64,000 nt of DNA from Eutreptiella sp. 'Long Island Sound 2002' (Eukaryota; Euglenozoa; Euglenophyceae; Eutreptiales; Eutreptiaceae): positions 75,564,687 through 75,628,686 of the forward strand of contig OZ038382.1 of NCBI GenBank assembly GCA_964036045.1, written 5' to 3'. Below the pieces are notes generated by a model. It was not told where the DNA came from, searched no databases, and was given only the letters and a program-made list of their open reading frames with translations. Position 1 is the stretch's first letter. Every line of letters starts with the position of its first letter. The translations under genes were made by a program, and so were the position numbers. Below, one piece after another: positions 43,586-55,676 of the stretch.

Positions 43586-45948
43586 TAAAGAAGGTCCCTA
43601 CCAGGACCGGCCCCCGCTGTGCCCCTTCCGCCTGTAATCCCCGCTGACTTGCTCCGGATCAATGCTTGCATTTATCAAAATCCAGGGTCCAAAACCAAAA
43701 ATATAGAAAATAGAAAATACAATCCTCCTTCAACCCTGAATGGCAACCAGATCCCACAAGTATGGCAATAACCCAATTCACAATCCAAATCAGGCTGCGG
43801 GCTTTCGTTCAGCACACCGGTATTCCCACGGTGGCGGGCATGTACAAGAATTGCACCAAGGAAGAAAGCCCTGAAATTGGCATATGAACACAAATAAAGC
43901 AAAGTTGGGGAGAGATGGAAGCTTGCACAATCACAGCCATAGACCCATCATTCCCTGGACTCAAGACCTTCCCTTGACTCACCAACATGATGCCCTGAAC
44001 CCAGTCCAATAAGATGGTTAAATGCCATATATCAAAAGTCACTACATAAACCCCAAAAATGTGTTCACTCCCCAGCCTCTAAATCCTAGCCCAATTGGGA
44101 AGGTGGCGTGTCATGGCCTAGAGTGGCACTCAGGACTATGCCCTACCCTGACATAACCTTGGTTGGACTTGGGGTCGAATGGGCTTAGAGAAATGACCTA
44201 TGAGTTTGAACTCATAACATGCCAAAAGACTGCCAATTCACACCATATTGGCCATATATCACAAATATGCTCAAAATTGAAGTTACTACTTATCCGGAAG
44301 CTCCAAGCATGCATGGAATCGAAGTCTACTTTTCATGGAGGATAGAGACCAAAGGCCAATGCCCATGTACCTCCCCATTGTACCCTCGAAACCCTTTCGG
44401 ATATGGGCGCCATGCACTGCCCAAGTCAGCCCATGATCTTGAGACCAATTCTTGAAATCCTTCGTGCGCCAAGCCAAATGGAGTACACGATCCGGCATAT
44501 GGTGGTGTTCAACTCCAAAGCATATGCCAACATGTGAACAACATACCATGGTTCGACTCTCCATAGGCTTCTTGCTGTTAGCTGACCAGGTGAGTACACA
44601 AAACGCAAAAATGAGCAAACATTGAGGTCAAAAACATGAAAATATGACCAAATACAAAGTTGTCATGATAGTATATCTCTATGCTCACCCATGATATCCG
44701 CTCATGGTTCAATACACAAATGATTGGAACCATTTGCGAACAATTCCCCCACTTGGATCCCCAATCGGGCGCATGGAGATACCTTTGCCACTATTATCTA
44801 CATGCCCCATGAAAATGGGAGTGCACCCATGGATCTCTTTATCAAACATACCATGAGCAATACATACGCGGTAGACTTGGTCTAGCGCTTTGAATTCCAC
44901 AATTGGGACATGGGCAAAACCCTTGTCACGTATGGCTCCCAATCTCTTCGGCCACACGAAGATATATAACATGTGCGTGAGCATATCAAACATATACCAT
45001 GCATATAACAAATACCCTCAAAATGTGGCTCCCACCATGATATACCATGTCCCTCCATTGACATAACTTCACGTTAAAAATGCGTAGGAACCCAAGGAAA
45101 GTTGCTATGCAACCCCAACACCCATGCGGCACACTCGAAAGTCGCATTAAAATATTCGGTTGCACGGTCCAAGAGTTATATATCACTTTATACCTTCTTG
45201 ACGCTTTTCCCTTGCTACACCGGGCATGTGTATGCACCAAAGGCGTTTGATGCTTCCTAAATTAAGTTGAGACCAAGGCAGTTCCAACCCAACCTTTCTT
45301 ATTCTCATTCCTCACACTCGCGCGTAGATATGGCTCTTCAAAGTGATCCCACGATTCGATTTTGTTTCCCTTATATCTCCAAGTCAAATGGGTGGCAAGT
45401 ATAAGGGAAACCTGATTCGGGCATAGGGGAAGGAGTATGACCACTCGAAGAAGTCTAAATCAAGTGCGGCGATGTCGGAGTCGAAAATCCGATTTCGACA
45501 TCACGAAAAATTCCGATTAAAATTTCGAGTGCTTATTTAGAAAATTGCGGAAGCAACGAACCCTTTACAGATGAAATCTGACCCTTCAGAAACGTTTCCG
45601 CCAAAATAGCTGGAAATAACAGTTAACCAATCGGTTAACGCAAAATCGCGAGCCAACTGACAGTCGCCGATACATTGACTATCAGAACTAAAGGCTGAAA
45701 AATTACGGAAACATTATGATAATAAAACCCTGTTGATTCCTGATATTCTGCTATATAAATCTCCGCTGGCGGTGCCTCGGTTCTGAATATGGCCGCTCAT
45801 AGCCGGAATGGCCAAACCTATCACACTATCACATCGGGTTAGTTCAGGTGGATGGGAGAGTATGATATCAGCCAATGGCGGCTTGCCGGCACATAGATAC
45901 ACACCCCAAGTGACCCCAAGATGGCCACGGGGGTCCGAACCGGCTTCA
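43586..45948 (-). repeat. 5' LTR of family C element
   Basis: 2363 bp, the same length as 32750-35112 with no indels seen. The left edge is fixed by the primer-binding site and the right edge by the ATGT duplication. Confidence 0.93.
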
Positions 45949-45952
45949 ATGT
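45949..45952 (+). repeat. Right target-site duplication ATGT of family C element
   Basis: Matches 32746-32749. Family A pol resumes here. Confidence 0.88.
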
Positions 45953-48900
45953 ACCTGTTCCTGATGGAGTCTCTGAGTGTGGACTATCCGAGCTCCCCAG
46001 CTCTATCCACTCAGAAGACGAAACTGAGCACGACGCCTTCTTCGTGCAGACCTGTGTGGAGGAAGTGAAGAGCGCCCAGTACGTCGCCCCACTGAAGCCC
46101 CTACTCTCCATGAGGGTGGAAGACCCTGTAGACGAAGAGCTGGACCCCCGATCCAGGCTAAGGGAGTACGTGGACTCCAAGAGGAGGTTGGTGGCGAGGG
46201 AGCTATGCTACGCTAAGCCTACCCGCAGCTCATGGCCACTGAAGCAAGGACGTATGGGAGATCTATCCCAATTGAAGGGGGACCTCGAACAAAAGATCAC
46301 CACCTGGCAAAGGGAGGTGGATCTTAAACTCCTGAAGAGCGTGTGGGGTGCCAATGTGAGGACCCCAGAGGAGGACGACCTCTCGGAGGAATGTGTATGT
46401 GAACCCCCTCGAGCGTGCGTATGTTGCCATCGTCCACCGGAGACGGTCGAACGAGACCTACTTTATGCCTACCAAGGGTTGAAGGACACTACCAAGGGCA
46501 AAGAGTCGGTGGAGGATCACCTCCCGACGTCTATTACTCAGGGGGCAAGCAACTTACACTCTGACGAGGACATTGAGGACAAGATCAAGCTATTGGACCC
46601 GCGGGTGTAGACGCTTATAAGGACCTATCTGGAGGTGTTTGCAGAACTACCACCCCCAGCCTCATGTGACAAGCTGGTACAGATGGACCTCAAGTTGAAA
46701 CCCAAGTTGGTAGGTCACAAGATCCAAAGGAGACCCTATCCGGCTCCTAAAGAGCAGGCCGACGAGATTGAGCGACAGATACAAGAATGTATCGACGCTG
46801 GCCTAGTCCTGGAGTACAAGGACGGGGACTACCCCCAACACTGCAGCCCCTGTTTCCTGGTGGCTAAACCTTGGTCTACAGCCAAACGGCTGGTAGTGGA
46901 CTACGGAGAGCTGAACAAGAAAACGCTGAACCACTCAGGGTCCATTCCTAATATGGAGTCTACCCTTGAGAAGATAGCCTCCTGTCGCTACAAGACCAAG
47001 ATGGACAAGAGGAGCGGATTCTGGCAGGTGGGCCTGACGCCCAACGCTCAGGAGCTACTAGCCTTCATCACCCCTCAGGGGAGGGTGTTCAAGTGGAAGG
47101 TCATGCCGTTTGGCGTGGCCAACGCACCCGCTCTATTCCAAGAGCCGATGAAGAAGATCTTGTCCATCCTACGAAGGAGACCTAAGGTGCAGGAACTCAT
47201 ATCCGTGGGGCCCAGATGGAAGCACACATTGATGATTTATGCCTTGGGGCCAATACCCAGGAGGATCACCTAATTCTTTTCGGTGAGTTCTTTGCGGTCT
47301 GCCAAGAGAACCACACACGACTCAAGCTGGAGAAGTGTGAGTTCATGCAGGAGACCATGCAGTACCTGGGGTTTGACGTTGGCTATGGGTGGTGGACCCC
47401 GGCGGCCTCTAAGGCCAAACCCCTGATGGACGCTAAAGTACGACACGAAGACCCCAAGAAAGGACTTCATGATGTACGCAGTTTCATTGGGGCGTGCAAC
47501 TTCTATCGTCGCCATATCAAAAAGTTCACCTACACCAGCGCCATTCTGACGGACCTCATTAGGAAGAGTACTACCTGGCGCTGGGGCCCTCAAGAACAAC
47601 AAGCGTTTGACAAACTCAAGGGCAAATTGGCCAGCGCTAAGTCCTTGGGCGCGCCTAGGGCACAGAGGGGAGATTATCCTGGTGACCGACGCCAGCAATG
47701 TGGGCGGTGGTGGAACGTTGTTCCAATGGCAAGCACTAGAGAAGGAGAAGTTCGACTCGGCTATTTCCCAATGGGGGACTGAAGGTCTCAACCGAGATGG
47801 AACTCTCAAGCACAGCTACCCTGAGGACAAGTGGGTCCTAGTACCTCTGGGCCACTGGAACTGGAAATGGAACCAGGCCAGGGGGAACTACTCCACCTAT
47901 GAGCAGGAATTGCTCGCGGGTATGCTGGTGCTATCCTCACAAGCACGACTGTTGGGGAGTAACCCTGTGGTCTGGCTGTGCGACCAAGAGCCGGTCCGCA
48001 CTTTGCAGAAGGGTTCCCCACCTGAGAAGGCCATGCTACGGCGCTGGTGGACCTACCTGAGCCAACTAAGGCTGACGGTACACCATATCCAGGGAGTGAA
48101 GAACGAGTGTGCAGACTACATCAGCCGCAACAACTTCGACGCCCTGACTGGTGCCCGGTCTGAAGCGCGGGCTAAGGAGGCGTTCAGCCGTATGGACATC
48201 CACTTGGACCTCAACATGACTATGATACGCCGCCTGGATGGACTCCAAACAATGGGTGTACCTGAAGGAGTTTAGGGATATCTACAAGCGCCTCGAGAAA
48301 CGCATTGAACCCCTCCTGGTCAACCAAGATCAGTGGAAGAGGGACAAGAGCTACCTCTGGCACAAGGACCGCATCGTGGTACCCAGTGACAGAGTCCCAG
48401 CGCTGCTGAAGTGGACCCATGAGTCCAGCGGTCATGTGGGTGCTGACCGTACCCTGAGGCTCCTCAAGCAGTGGTTCCACACTACGTAGACTGAGAACCA
48501 ACTGCGGAAAACCCTCCAGCCTATCGTGGACAAGTGCCCGTGTAGGTCCTGCAAACCAGGGGATATCAGGGACAGAGGCCTCTACCTGACCCTGCCCATC
48601 CCTCACTGTGCTAACAGTGTTCTATACATGGACTACACGGAGATGCCGATGTTCGGGGGCTATGACTTCGCCCTCGTGGTAACCTGTGGGTTGACCAAGT
48701 TTACCAGGGTGTTCCCATGTACCAAGCACATTACCGGAGAGGAGACTATCAAGATACTCCTGGAGGAGTGGTTTTGTGTCTATGGGGCGCCCAAGGAGAT
48801 CAACTCCGATGAGGACGTACGAGTGCGCTCAGATACTGGCTGGTACAAGAGGGTCCTGAGATCGCTCAATGTCCAGGTGTCTACGGGGATCCCCTACTCT

Positions 48901-49811
48901 CACACGAGCAACCCCCTATGTGAGCGACAGATTCATGTCGTCACGGAGAATGTAAGGATATGGTGCAAAACTGAACGCACCAGAGACCAGGTGAGACTAC
49001 TCCCCATCATATCCTTGATGATGAACTCCCAAAAGAGTTCGGCGACTGGCTACTCGCCCCATGAGTTATCCCTAGGACGCCCAGCGTGGTTTCTACACGC
49101 TCCCTATCCTGAAGACACCCATTCTTCCGTGGGTGAGTGGGTCCAAGAGCAACAAGCAAAGGTGGACAAGGCAAAGGCTATGCTCCAGAGAGTGAGGGAG
49201 CGCCAGTGGAACACGAAGAACAAGCACCGAGTAGCTGCCACCTACCAAGAAGGGGACTGGGTGCTGGTGCACCACAGCCGACTACCCGCCTGGCCACGCT
49301 CTACCAGCGATGACCCATACTTCGGGCCCTACAAGATACTATCTGTGGATGGACACCGTATAACCGTGCGGTGTTCTCGCCATCTAGGGGGGACCCTGGT
49401 GTGCGCTGCTCAACACCTGAAGCGCTACTATGATCCTGAAGACCTCTGTGGGGAGGAGTGGGAGCTGAACGACGAGGAAATCGCCGCCCTAGACCTACAA
49501 GGGCTGAAGGGGCTGCCAGCCCTATGAAAGTGGAAGGGGAACTCCCCGACATGAACGCCGAGGAGATGGCTAAGGAGGGCTTCTACCTAGTGAAGTCTGT
49601 CCTACGCCGCCGCTATCGCCAGGGTTGGCGCTTCCTCACCCTCTGGGAAGGGTTTGGAGTCGAAGAGGCCACCTGGGAGCCCTTCTCCGCATTTGTTCTA
49701 CCTGAGGGACGCCTGAACTCAGTTCTGGTAGACTACTTGTCCCAGAACAACCTTGGTAAGTTGCTGAGGCTCGCTGAGACGCTTGCCTCCAAGACTAAAG
49801 CTAGGGACTGA
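45953..49811 (+). pseudogene. pol: pol remainder (linker, RT, RNase H, integrase, chromodomain), family A copy 2
   Basis: Colinear with 3627-7482 of copy 1. Lesions relative to that copy: CAG to TAG at 46608-46610; a 1-base deletion near 47205, just before the catalytic AHIDD box; a 1-base insertion near 47668; a 1-base insertion near 48246; TGG to TAG at 48487-48489; and an insertion near 49505. RT (RLVVDYGELN, AHIDDLCLG), RNase H (LVTDASN), integrase (MDYTEM, NSDEDV, CERQIHV) and the chromodomain (FYLVKSVLRRRY) remain readable. It is a dead copy. Confidence 0.9.
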
Positions 49812-52054
49812 ACCTTACCCTTACCTGCCTAAGCGTATGTGTGAGTGTGCTATTCCTAAGGTCCTGAGAGCAAGCCGCAGAAGTGGTGTCCTAATTATAC
49901 CCAAGTCTGCACGCTTGGTAAAACTGGAGAGTTGTCTTACCGATGCCACGGGGTACGCCCCGGGTCTCCCCTCCCCTAAGCGCCCAATTTCTGTGCTGGC
50001 GCAAAACCTTGGAAGAATACCCAGCGTACTAATCCAGGTATTGTTCTCCCTACCTATCTGTCTACTACCAGCAGGGGTGGCCAAAAGCTATGAAGGCTTG
50101 GAAACGCCTATTTGCTACGATGGCCAAAATCTAGCCTAACCACTGCCACTGCCCACCAACCCCGCTAAAATTGCAGGAAAGGGGTGGGACAGTGAGACAC
50201 GCACTACAGGTCCTACACAGCCTACAGTGGCACCATCCTGGTCGGCGAGCACTTCCGCAACTGGCTGAAGCCCCCACTCAGGACTACCACTCCTACACGC
50301 ACGCTCTACCCGGTGGCGTTGAAGATGAAGACAAGAGCCCTAGCGGCTCACCTGTGAAATTGGAAGGAAACACAGAGCTACTAGGCGTCTGTGGCCTAAC
50401 AGGGACGCCACAACGAGTTTTCCTGCTAGGGCTTGATGGGAATAGGTGCTCTTGTAGCATGGACAGCGTGGATGTCTAAGATGTCGGGCTGCGCTTGCCA
50501 CTCCTGGCTGAGTCGCAGCTTGTTGTTTGTGTGTGATCAGCGCCGCATATTTTAGCACGGCTTGGAACTGCACCAGTTCACGCTGACCTTCCCACCTGAA
50601 GAGCAAAAGCGGATGAGGAAGCGTTTGCAGCGGAGGAACCAAGACCATCTCCACGTATTATACGCTTCTCAGATGGCCCTATAATACTCTGTCCACAAAC
50701 GCCCCTATCAAGCAAGCAAGCACAAGGAACTCCATCTGTTCTCTTATAGAACGTGGGGGAGCCCCTGGGTAACCTAAACAGGGTTTACCGTGCGCATTTC
50801 GCGTGGCCTACCCTATAATGCGTGTGTGAATGCACGAGCATGCACGAGTTGACGCTCAACCTGTGGCAATCTTCCGGATCTTACCCACAATCACAAACTC
50901 CACCAGGGGGGGGGGCCACCTCGGCTTACCTACCTTACTCACCACTGGACAGTGAAGCAAGGTGAAGGAAAAGCGAGACACAAGCGAGAAAGTACGCTTT
51001 GCATATTTGTGTAGGTCCAGTCACCCTGGACTTACCTCTAATCATCTGCAATCTTTCTAATATATCCCTCTATCGATTGTAAGCGCTGCTACAAAGCACG
51101 TTCACGGAGACACGAGACAAGCAATGTGCATGCTGCATACGAGACGAGCACACCTGTGGTTAATACCTGATTCATTGAAGTCCTTCTGTTGATTTTTGAA
51201 ATCTTGAATCTTGAATTTTTACTGTCAATGTTGGTGTAATCTTTATGATTGTCTTTTTATGTGTGTTTCGTCATTTTCATCATTCTGCGTAACATACGCT
51301 TATAATCTTATCAATTCTTTATTTTGTGGCGCTTCACTAGGAGCCGCTCCTGCGCGCCGCCTTTTTCTGCGTAAGAATTTCTTGATTTAAAAGGTGGAGA
51401 GATGACTACAAATTTCATAAAAATGTGCATCTGATGCACAGTTGGATTCCGTCCAGGTGTGTGCCTTAGGAAAAGTTCTAGGCCGTCATTTGACGGATTT
51501 AGGTGTTGTCGCTTCGCGTTTGCGTGGATTCGTCCCTCGTCCACCCATTCCTCTGTTGTACGAACCACCTCGCAAAGTCTCGTTGAGTAGGCCGCTGTTC
51601 GGGCCGAAAAGCAGCAGCAGGAGACTGAACCAGAATCAAGACACCTCCAAGGGGCAAGTCTAATTAAATCAGCGCACCCTCGCCCCAGTACCAGGACATG
51701 TGTCTCCATCAGGTTCAATGAGACTTGGGTCGAGCGTCCTATGAGAGTCTGGCGTTCGGTTGTGTTACGCTGCAGCTTGGAGGGGAGGATGCAAATGCAT
51801 ATGGTCTTGGCATGCCCTATTCTACCCCCACAAAGCCACGGGAACCCCAGCAGCGCCAGGAGCGCTCACTGTTCTGTTGAAAAATTGTCATTATCAATGC
51901 AGCAAGAGTCGCTGGCCATGGTAAAGCGCTCTTTTCCAGTGTTAGGGAAGCTATAGGTCTTTCAAAGTAGGTGTGGAAACCAAGGAAAGGCCAAGAAAAA
52001 ATCCCTTTTTGCTGAAAATGCGACAGTGGTGGCCACCACAGCACAAGGGGGGAG
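49812..52054 (+). other. Long 3' untranslated region of family A copy 2
   Basis: 2.24 kb, colinear with 7483-9737. It ends with the polypurine tract AAGGGGGGAG (52045-52054). No coding domain found. Confidence 0.75.
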
Positions 52055-52827
52055 TCAGAAAAAGTGCTTTTCCAAGGCTCTAGGGTATACGTTAGTTGTA
52101 TTAGAAGTGCTCTAAGCACTCTTGCATTTCTATCTTCATATTTGCCCTACCAAAATGGGTGATAACACATTTTGACCTATGGAACCAGACACTAAATCAG
52201 AATGTTGTGTGGACCCCTTAATTACCAAGCTATAGGCACTAAAACATCTTTTCCTTGGTTGCTGAGGCACTGATATACTGAAGGCAGAGCCTATGAATTT
52301 ATCTATGTTTTCACATGAATTCTTAGCTATCCTAGTGGTATGCACCCTAGGGGGCTGGGGCACCTCTTTTTGAGAGGTCCTGGGTTCAATACCCAGTCAG
52401 CCTAGCTAAGCAGGATAATTCCATGTGACAGGGCAGTGACTTCATCGCCACAAGCCATGCCACCTCAGTACCTATGGGACCCACAAACAAAGAGTGCACA
52501 TCTCAAGATGGCACTATGGATGAGAGTGAGCCCTTGAGGCAGTTTTTCAATCAGTTGTGCTCAAACATGTAAAATATTTCGTCCTGAGTTGCAATGTATG
52601 CTAATTGCTGTGGTCTATTGTTGATAGTTGTCTTTATCTAACTCTTTGTGACTGCAGCCTTTCATTCTTTGATGCTGTTTATCTTCTACTTGCTTATCTC
52701 TGGCTTGGGTTATCCAACAATAAAACATTTTCCTCATCAAAAACAAGCAGCAGGAACCCTACATCAGCAGCAAGCAGCAGGAGAGGCACAACAGAAACAC
52801 AGTGTTGAAATCACTATAAAACTTTCT
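52055..52827 (+). repeat. 3' LTR of family A copy 2
   Basis: About 773 bp, colinear with 28301-29091. It starts after the polypurine tract with TCAGAAAAAGTGC and ends ACTTTCT. Confidence 0.87.
52322..52409 (+). other. tRNA-like (Lys-UUU) cloverleaf within 3' LTR of copy 2
   Basis: The same four stems as at 28568-28658, with TTAGCTA/TAGCTAA and CTGGG/CCCAG fully paired and loop TTTTTGA kept. The UUU loop and the B box are unchanged between the two LTRs of this decayed element. Confidence 0.55.
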
Positions 52828-53097
52828 TAAAAGGGATGATAAGACATTTTGACCTATAAAACCAAGCATTGACCTTTGGATGTTCTGTGGACCCCGTACC
52901 CCCCCAACTGATTGGACATATGCACCATTTCCTGGACTGACTGAGGCGCTGACATTAATCTAGAGCCTAAAAACTTTTCTACATTACTCATGAATGCTTA
53001 GCTATCCTAGTGGTCTGCACCCGGGGGGGCAGGGGCACCTCTTTTTGAGAGGTCCTGGGTTCAATTCCCAGTCAGCCTAGCTAAGTAGCAAAATCCC
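52828..53097 (+). repeat. Fragment of an older family A LTR with fourth tRNA-like copy
   Basis: Aligns with the LTR interior from TGATAACACATTTTGACC to GCCTAGCTAAGTAG (compare 28408-28660), but is more diverged. It stops abruptly at the thymine-poor tract. The tRNA-like part (52999-53085) keeps TTAGCTA/TAGCTAA, ACCTC/GAGGT, the TTTTTGA loop and GGTTCAATTCC, although the D-like stem has changed. It could be the right half of an LTR into which copy 2 inserted, or an independent SINE-like copy. Confidence 0.65.
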
Positions 53098-53111
53098 AAA
53101 ATGGTTTTTAG

Positions 53112-54128
53112 AAAACAAACAAACACCCGCAGCAAAGCAAAACGCACAGCACAGCCCAGCAGCATGGCACCACAAGGCGACACGGCACCACAGAACACAG
53201 CACGGCACAGCAAGACACCACGACCCACCAGAGCAGCACCACCACACCACAGAACGCCAAGGGAGGCACCACAACGCACAGCGACACACCACAGCGCGAG
53301 GCACCAACGACAGCGCAGACCAAACCAGCACCGAACAACACGACGCGCACCGCAAAACAGCACCGCACACACCGGGGAAGGACACAAACCAACACCACCA
53401 GCAAAGGAAAACGGACAGCAGCACCACAGAACACGGGACACAGCGCAGGGGAACACGGCACCACAACGAACCAAAGCACACAGCAGGGCAGCAACCCACG
53501 CGGCCAGGCAGGAGGACCCAAGACACCACACGCCAGAGGAAAACAACAGCAGGCAACGAGACCCAGCAACAAACACCCGGCAACCACAGGCAACAACACA
53601 CGGCACCAGCTAGCGCGAACGAAACAACACGGGAAGCAGGCAACCAGACCAGCAAGGAACAGCCGAGGGCACACGACGGGGGCACAGAACACCACCCAAA
53701 GAAATGCACAACGCACCACAGACGGCGCCAAGGAGCAACACAGCGCGACGCCGACAACAGATCAAAGCAAAACAGACAGCAGGGCACCACGAAACGCCGC
53801 CACACGGCAACACAGAGCCACAGAACACAGGACACAACACAGGGGAGCGGGACGCCACAACAAACCAAAGCACATAGCAGGGCGGCGAGCCACGCGGCCA
53901 GGCAGGACCACCTGCGCCAAAGCACGCCAGGAGAAAACAACAGCGGCCAACCAGACCCAGCAGCGACCACCCCGCAACCACAGGCAACAATACAGGACAC
54001 CAGCCAGCGCGAACAAAGCAACACGGCAGCAGCAGCAAGAAACGACGCAGACGGCAGCCTCGGCACACAGCGCACGCACCACACGCACGGCCGCACACGG
54101 AGAACGAAAAAGGAACCCAGCCAGGCGG
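53112..54128. other. Thymine-depleted tract with 394-bp internal repeat
   Basis: About 1 kb in which I count only eight or nine T on the plus strand, while A, C and G are all abundant. Two diverged units about 394 bases apart can be recognised: CGGCCAGGCAGGA at 53501 and 53895, and CAACCACAGGCAACAA at 53581 and 53975. Both edges are sharp. Long frames on the minus strand (up to 371 codons, rich in Cys, Val, Leu and Trp) follow from the lack of A on that strand, which removes most stop codons, and are not credible genes. Confidence 0.85.
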
Positions 54129-54134
54129 ATCGAC

Positions 54135-55003
54135 CTAGGCTTTTAAGGCAGGCATTTGTCCCGGAATGGTCCTCAAAAGCCGAAAGGTGCATCTATTGGC
54201 CTCATACACCTTGATGCAATTGGTATGGTGCAACCATGGGATGTTTGAACGATGACATACGTATACACTGTGTTGTCCGCATGTCAGGTATATGTTATTC
54301 AACAAACACCCGTTGAGGGACCTTGTGATGAGTGAAAGTATGGTGCCTTTCTTAATTTTGAAAATGCTTTCGCCTGTAGTCTCTGTGGTGCGCTGTGACA
54401 GGTAATAAGCACGTCTCATAACCTGTCACCGGCTCCGCCATGTTCTACCTTCACAGCCGTTCTGGAGTGTGTCAGATGATACCAAGCAACCAAAGAAGCA
54501 CCAAAACCGGAAGCTCCCACCCACAGAAGCGTCACATCGCCCGCAGGTTCACATGTGCAGTGTTGCGTTGCGCTGTGATACGTTATAAGCACGTCAGACA
54601 ACCTGTCATCAGCTGTCCCATCTTCTACCTTAACAGCCTTTCTCCAATGTGTCAGATGATGCCAAGTAATCAAGGAAGCACCAAAAACAAAAGCTCCCAC
54701 CAACAGAAGCGTCCAACACATGCAGTTTTGTGTCGCGCTGTGATAAGTCATTGTTGCGTCGCGCAAGGTCTCACGAGCGGCCACTCTTTGTTTGTCGGAA
54801 ATGCACAAAAGGAAGCACCAGTGAGGCTGCCCGACCACAGACGCAGACACTCGACGCACACCCTGCTTCAAAATCCGCCAATCGGATAGAGGTGTGTTTT
54901 GGCAGCTTTGTGCAATGCTGTAGCGCGCTGTGACAGGTACATCGCGCGTTGCACGACGTGCCTTGGCTATTTTGCATTCCACAGCGTGCAACGTGCGAGC
55001 CAG
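54135..55003. repeat. Degenerate ~180-bp tandem repeats
   Basis: The phrase GCGCTGTGA recurs near 54390, 54570, 54735 and 54925, each time in a block containing forms of ATAAGCACGTC, CCTGTCA, TCTACCTT-CAGCC, GTGTCAGATGAT and AAGCTCCCACC. The first two units are about 180 bases long and the third and fourth are incomplete. No coding function seen. Confidence 0.65.
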
Positions 55004-55195
55004 CTAGAGTTTGGTATGAGAAAAAATATTCTCGAAAAAAATGAAACGAGACAAAATAATCGCTCATTTCATATGAAACGAGAGCAAAAAATCGCTCATT
55101 TCATGAAAAACACCCTGTATTTCGAGAAAATGAGAAACTGGCATCCAAAGCAATGACACTGCGATGCTTCAGGCTCAATAATCCGCTCCCTCAAG

Positions 55196-55676
55196 CACTC
55201 CTTGTTTTTGACATTGTGGTGTTTGCGTATTTGCATTCTTGTATTTCCTAGAGGCTTTTGGATGGTTGTTGTTATTGCCTGCTGAATGATATTGTGACAA
55301 AAGCGACATTTTTTTTGCGGCAAAACTACGCTAACCATTGCAGAACAGCCACCACCAGCACTCCTTGTTTTTGACATTATGGTGTTTGGGTATTTGCATT
55401 CTTGTATTTCCTAGAGGCTTTTGGATGGTTGTTGTTATTGCCTGCTGAATGATATTGTAACAAAAGCGACATTTTCTTTGCGGCAAAAGTACGCTAACCA
55501 CTGCAGAACAGCCACCACCAGCACTCCTTGTTTGTGACATTATGGTGTTTGGGTATTTGCATTCTTGTATCTCCTAGAGGCTTTTGGATGGTTGTTGTTA
55601 TTGCCTGCGGAATGATATTGTAACAAAAGCGACATTTTGTTTTGCGGCAAAACTACGCTAACCATTGCAGAACAGC
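55196..55676 (+). repeat. 163-bp tandem repeat, three units, near hAT left end
   Basis: Units start at 55196, 55359 and 55522 (CACTCCTTGTTT...) and are nearly identical. Each contains GATATTGT(A/G)ACAAAAGCGACATTTT and ACGCTAACCA(C/T)TGCAGAACAGCC. Subterminal repeats in hAT elements often bind transposase; that role is inferred here. Confidence 0.9.

Larger units (their letters stand above)
32750..45948 (-). mobile_element. Ty3/gypsy chromovirus, family C, apparently intact
   Basis: 13,199 bp with LTRs of 2363 bp each, an ATGT duplication, a primer-binding site, a polypurine tract, and two long undamaged frames (gag and a 1661-residue pol). By eye I count about 28 differences between the two LTRs (about 1.2%), mostly transitions, so the insertion is young compared with its host element. 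It is inserted in the opposite orientation within pol of family A copy 2. Confidence 0.95.
28301..52827 (+). mobile_element. Ty3/gypsy retrotransposon, family A copy 2 (interrupted by family C element)
   Basis: A complete but decayed element: 5' LTR 28301-29091, primer-binding site, gag, protease/Dam-like part, then a 13.2-kb nested insertion (32750-45948), pol remainder, 3' untranslated region, polypurine tract and 3' LTR 52055-52827. The coding parts carry several nonsense codons and indels relative to copy 1. A clean target-site duplication is not evident. Confidence 0.92.

Noticed and set aside
43366-43671. Extension of family C gag to the ATG at 43671
   Set aside because: That ATG lies within the LTR and the frame would read through the primer-binding site. 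The ATG at 43365 gives a normal leader.
53077-54192. Minus-strand frames of up to 371 codons, rich in Cys, Val and Trp
   Set aside because: The strand lacks A almost completely, so stop codons cannot form. The frames overlap one another in all phases and have no domain.
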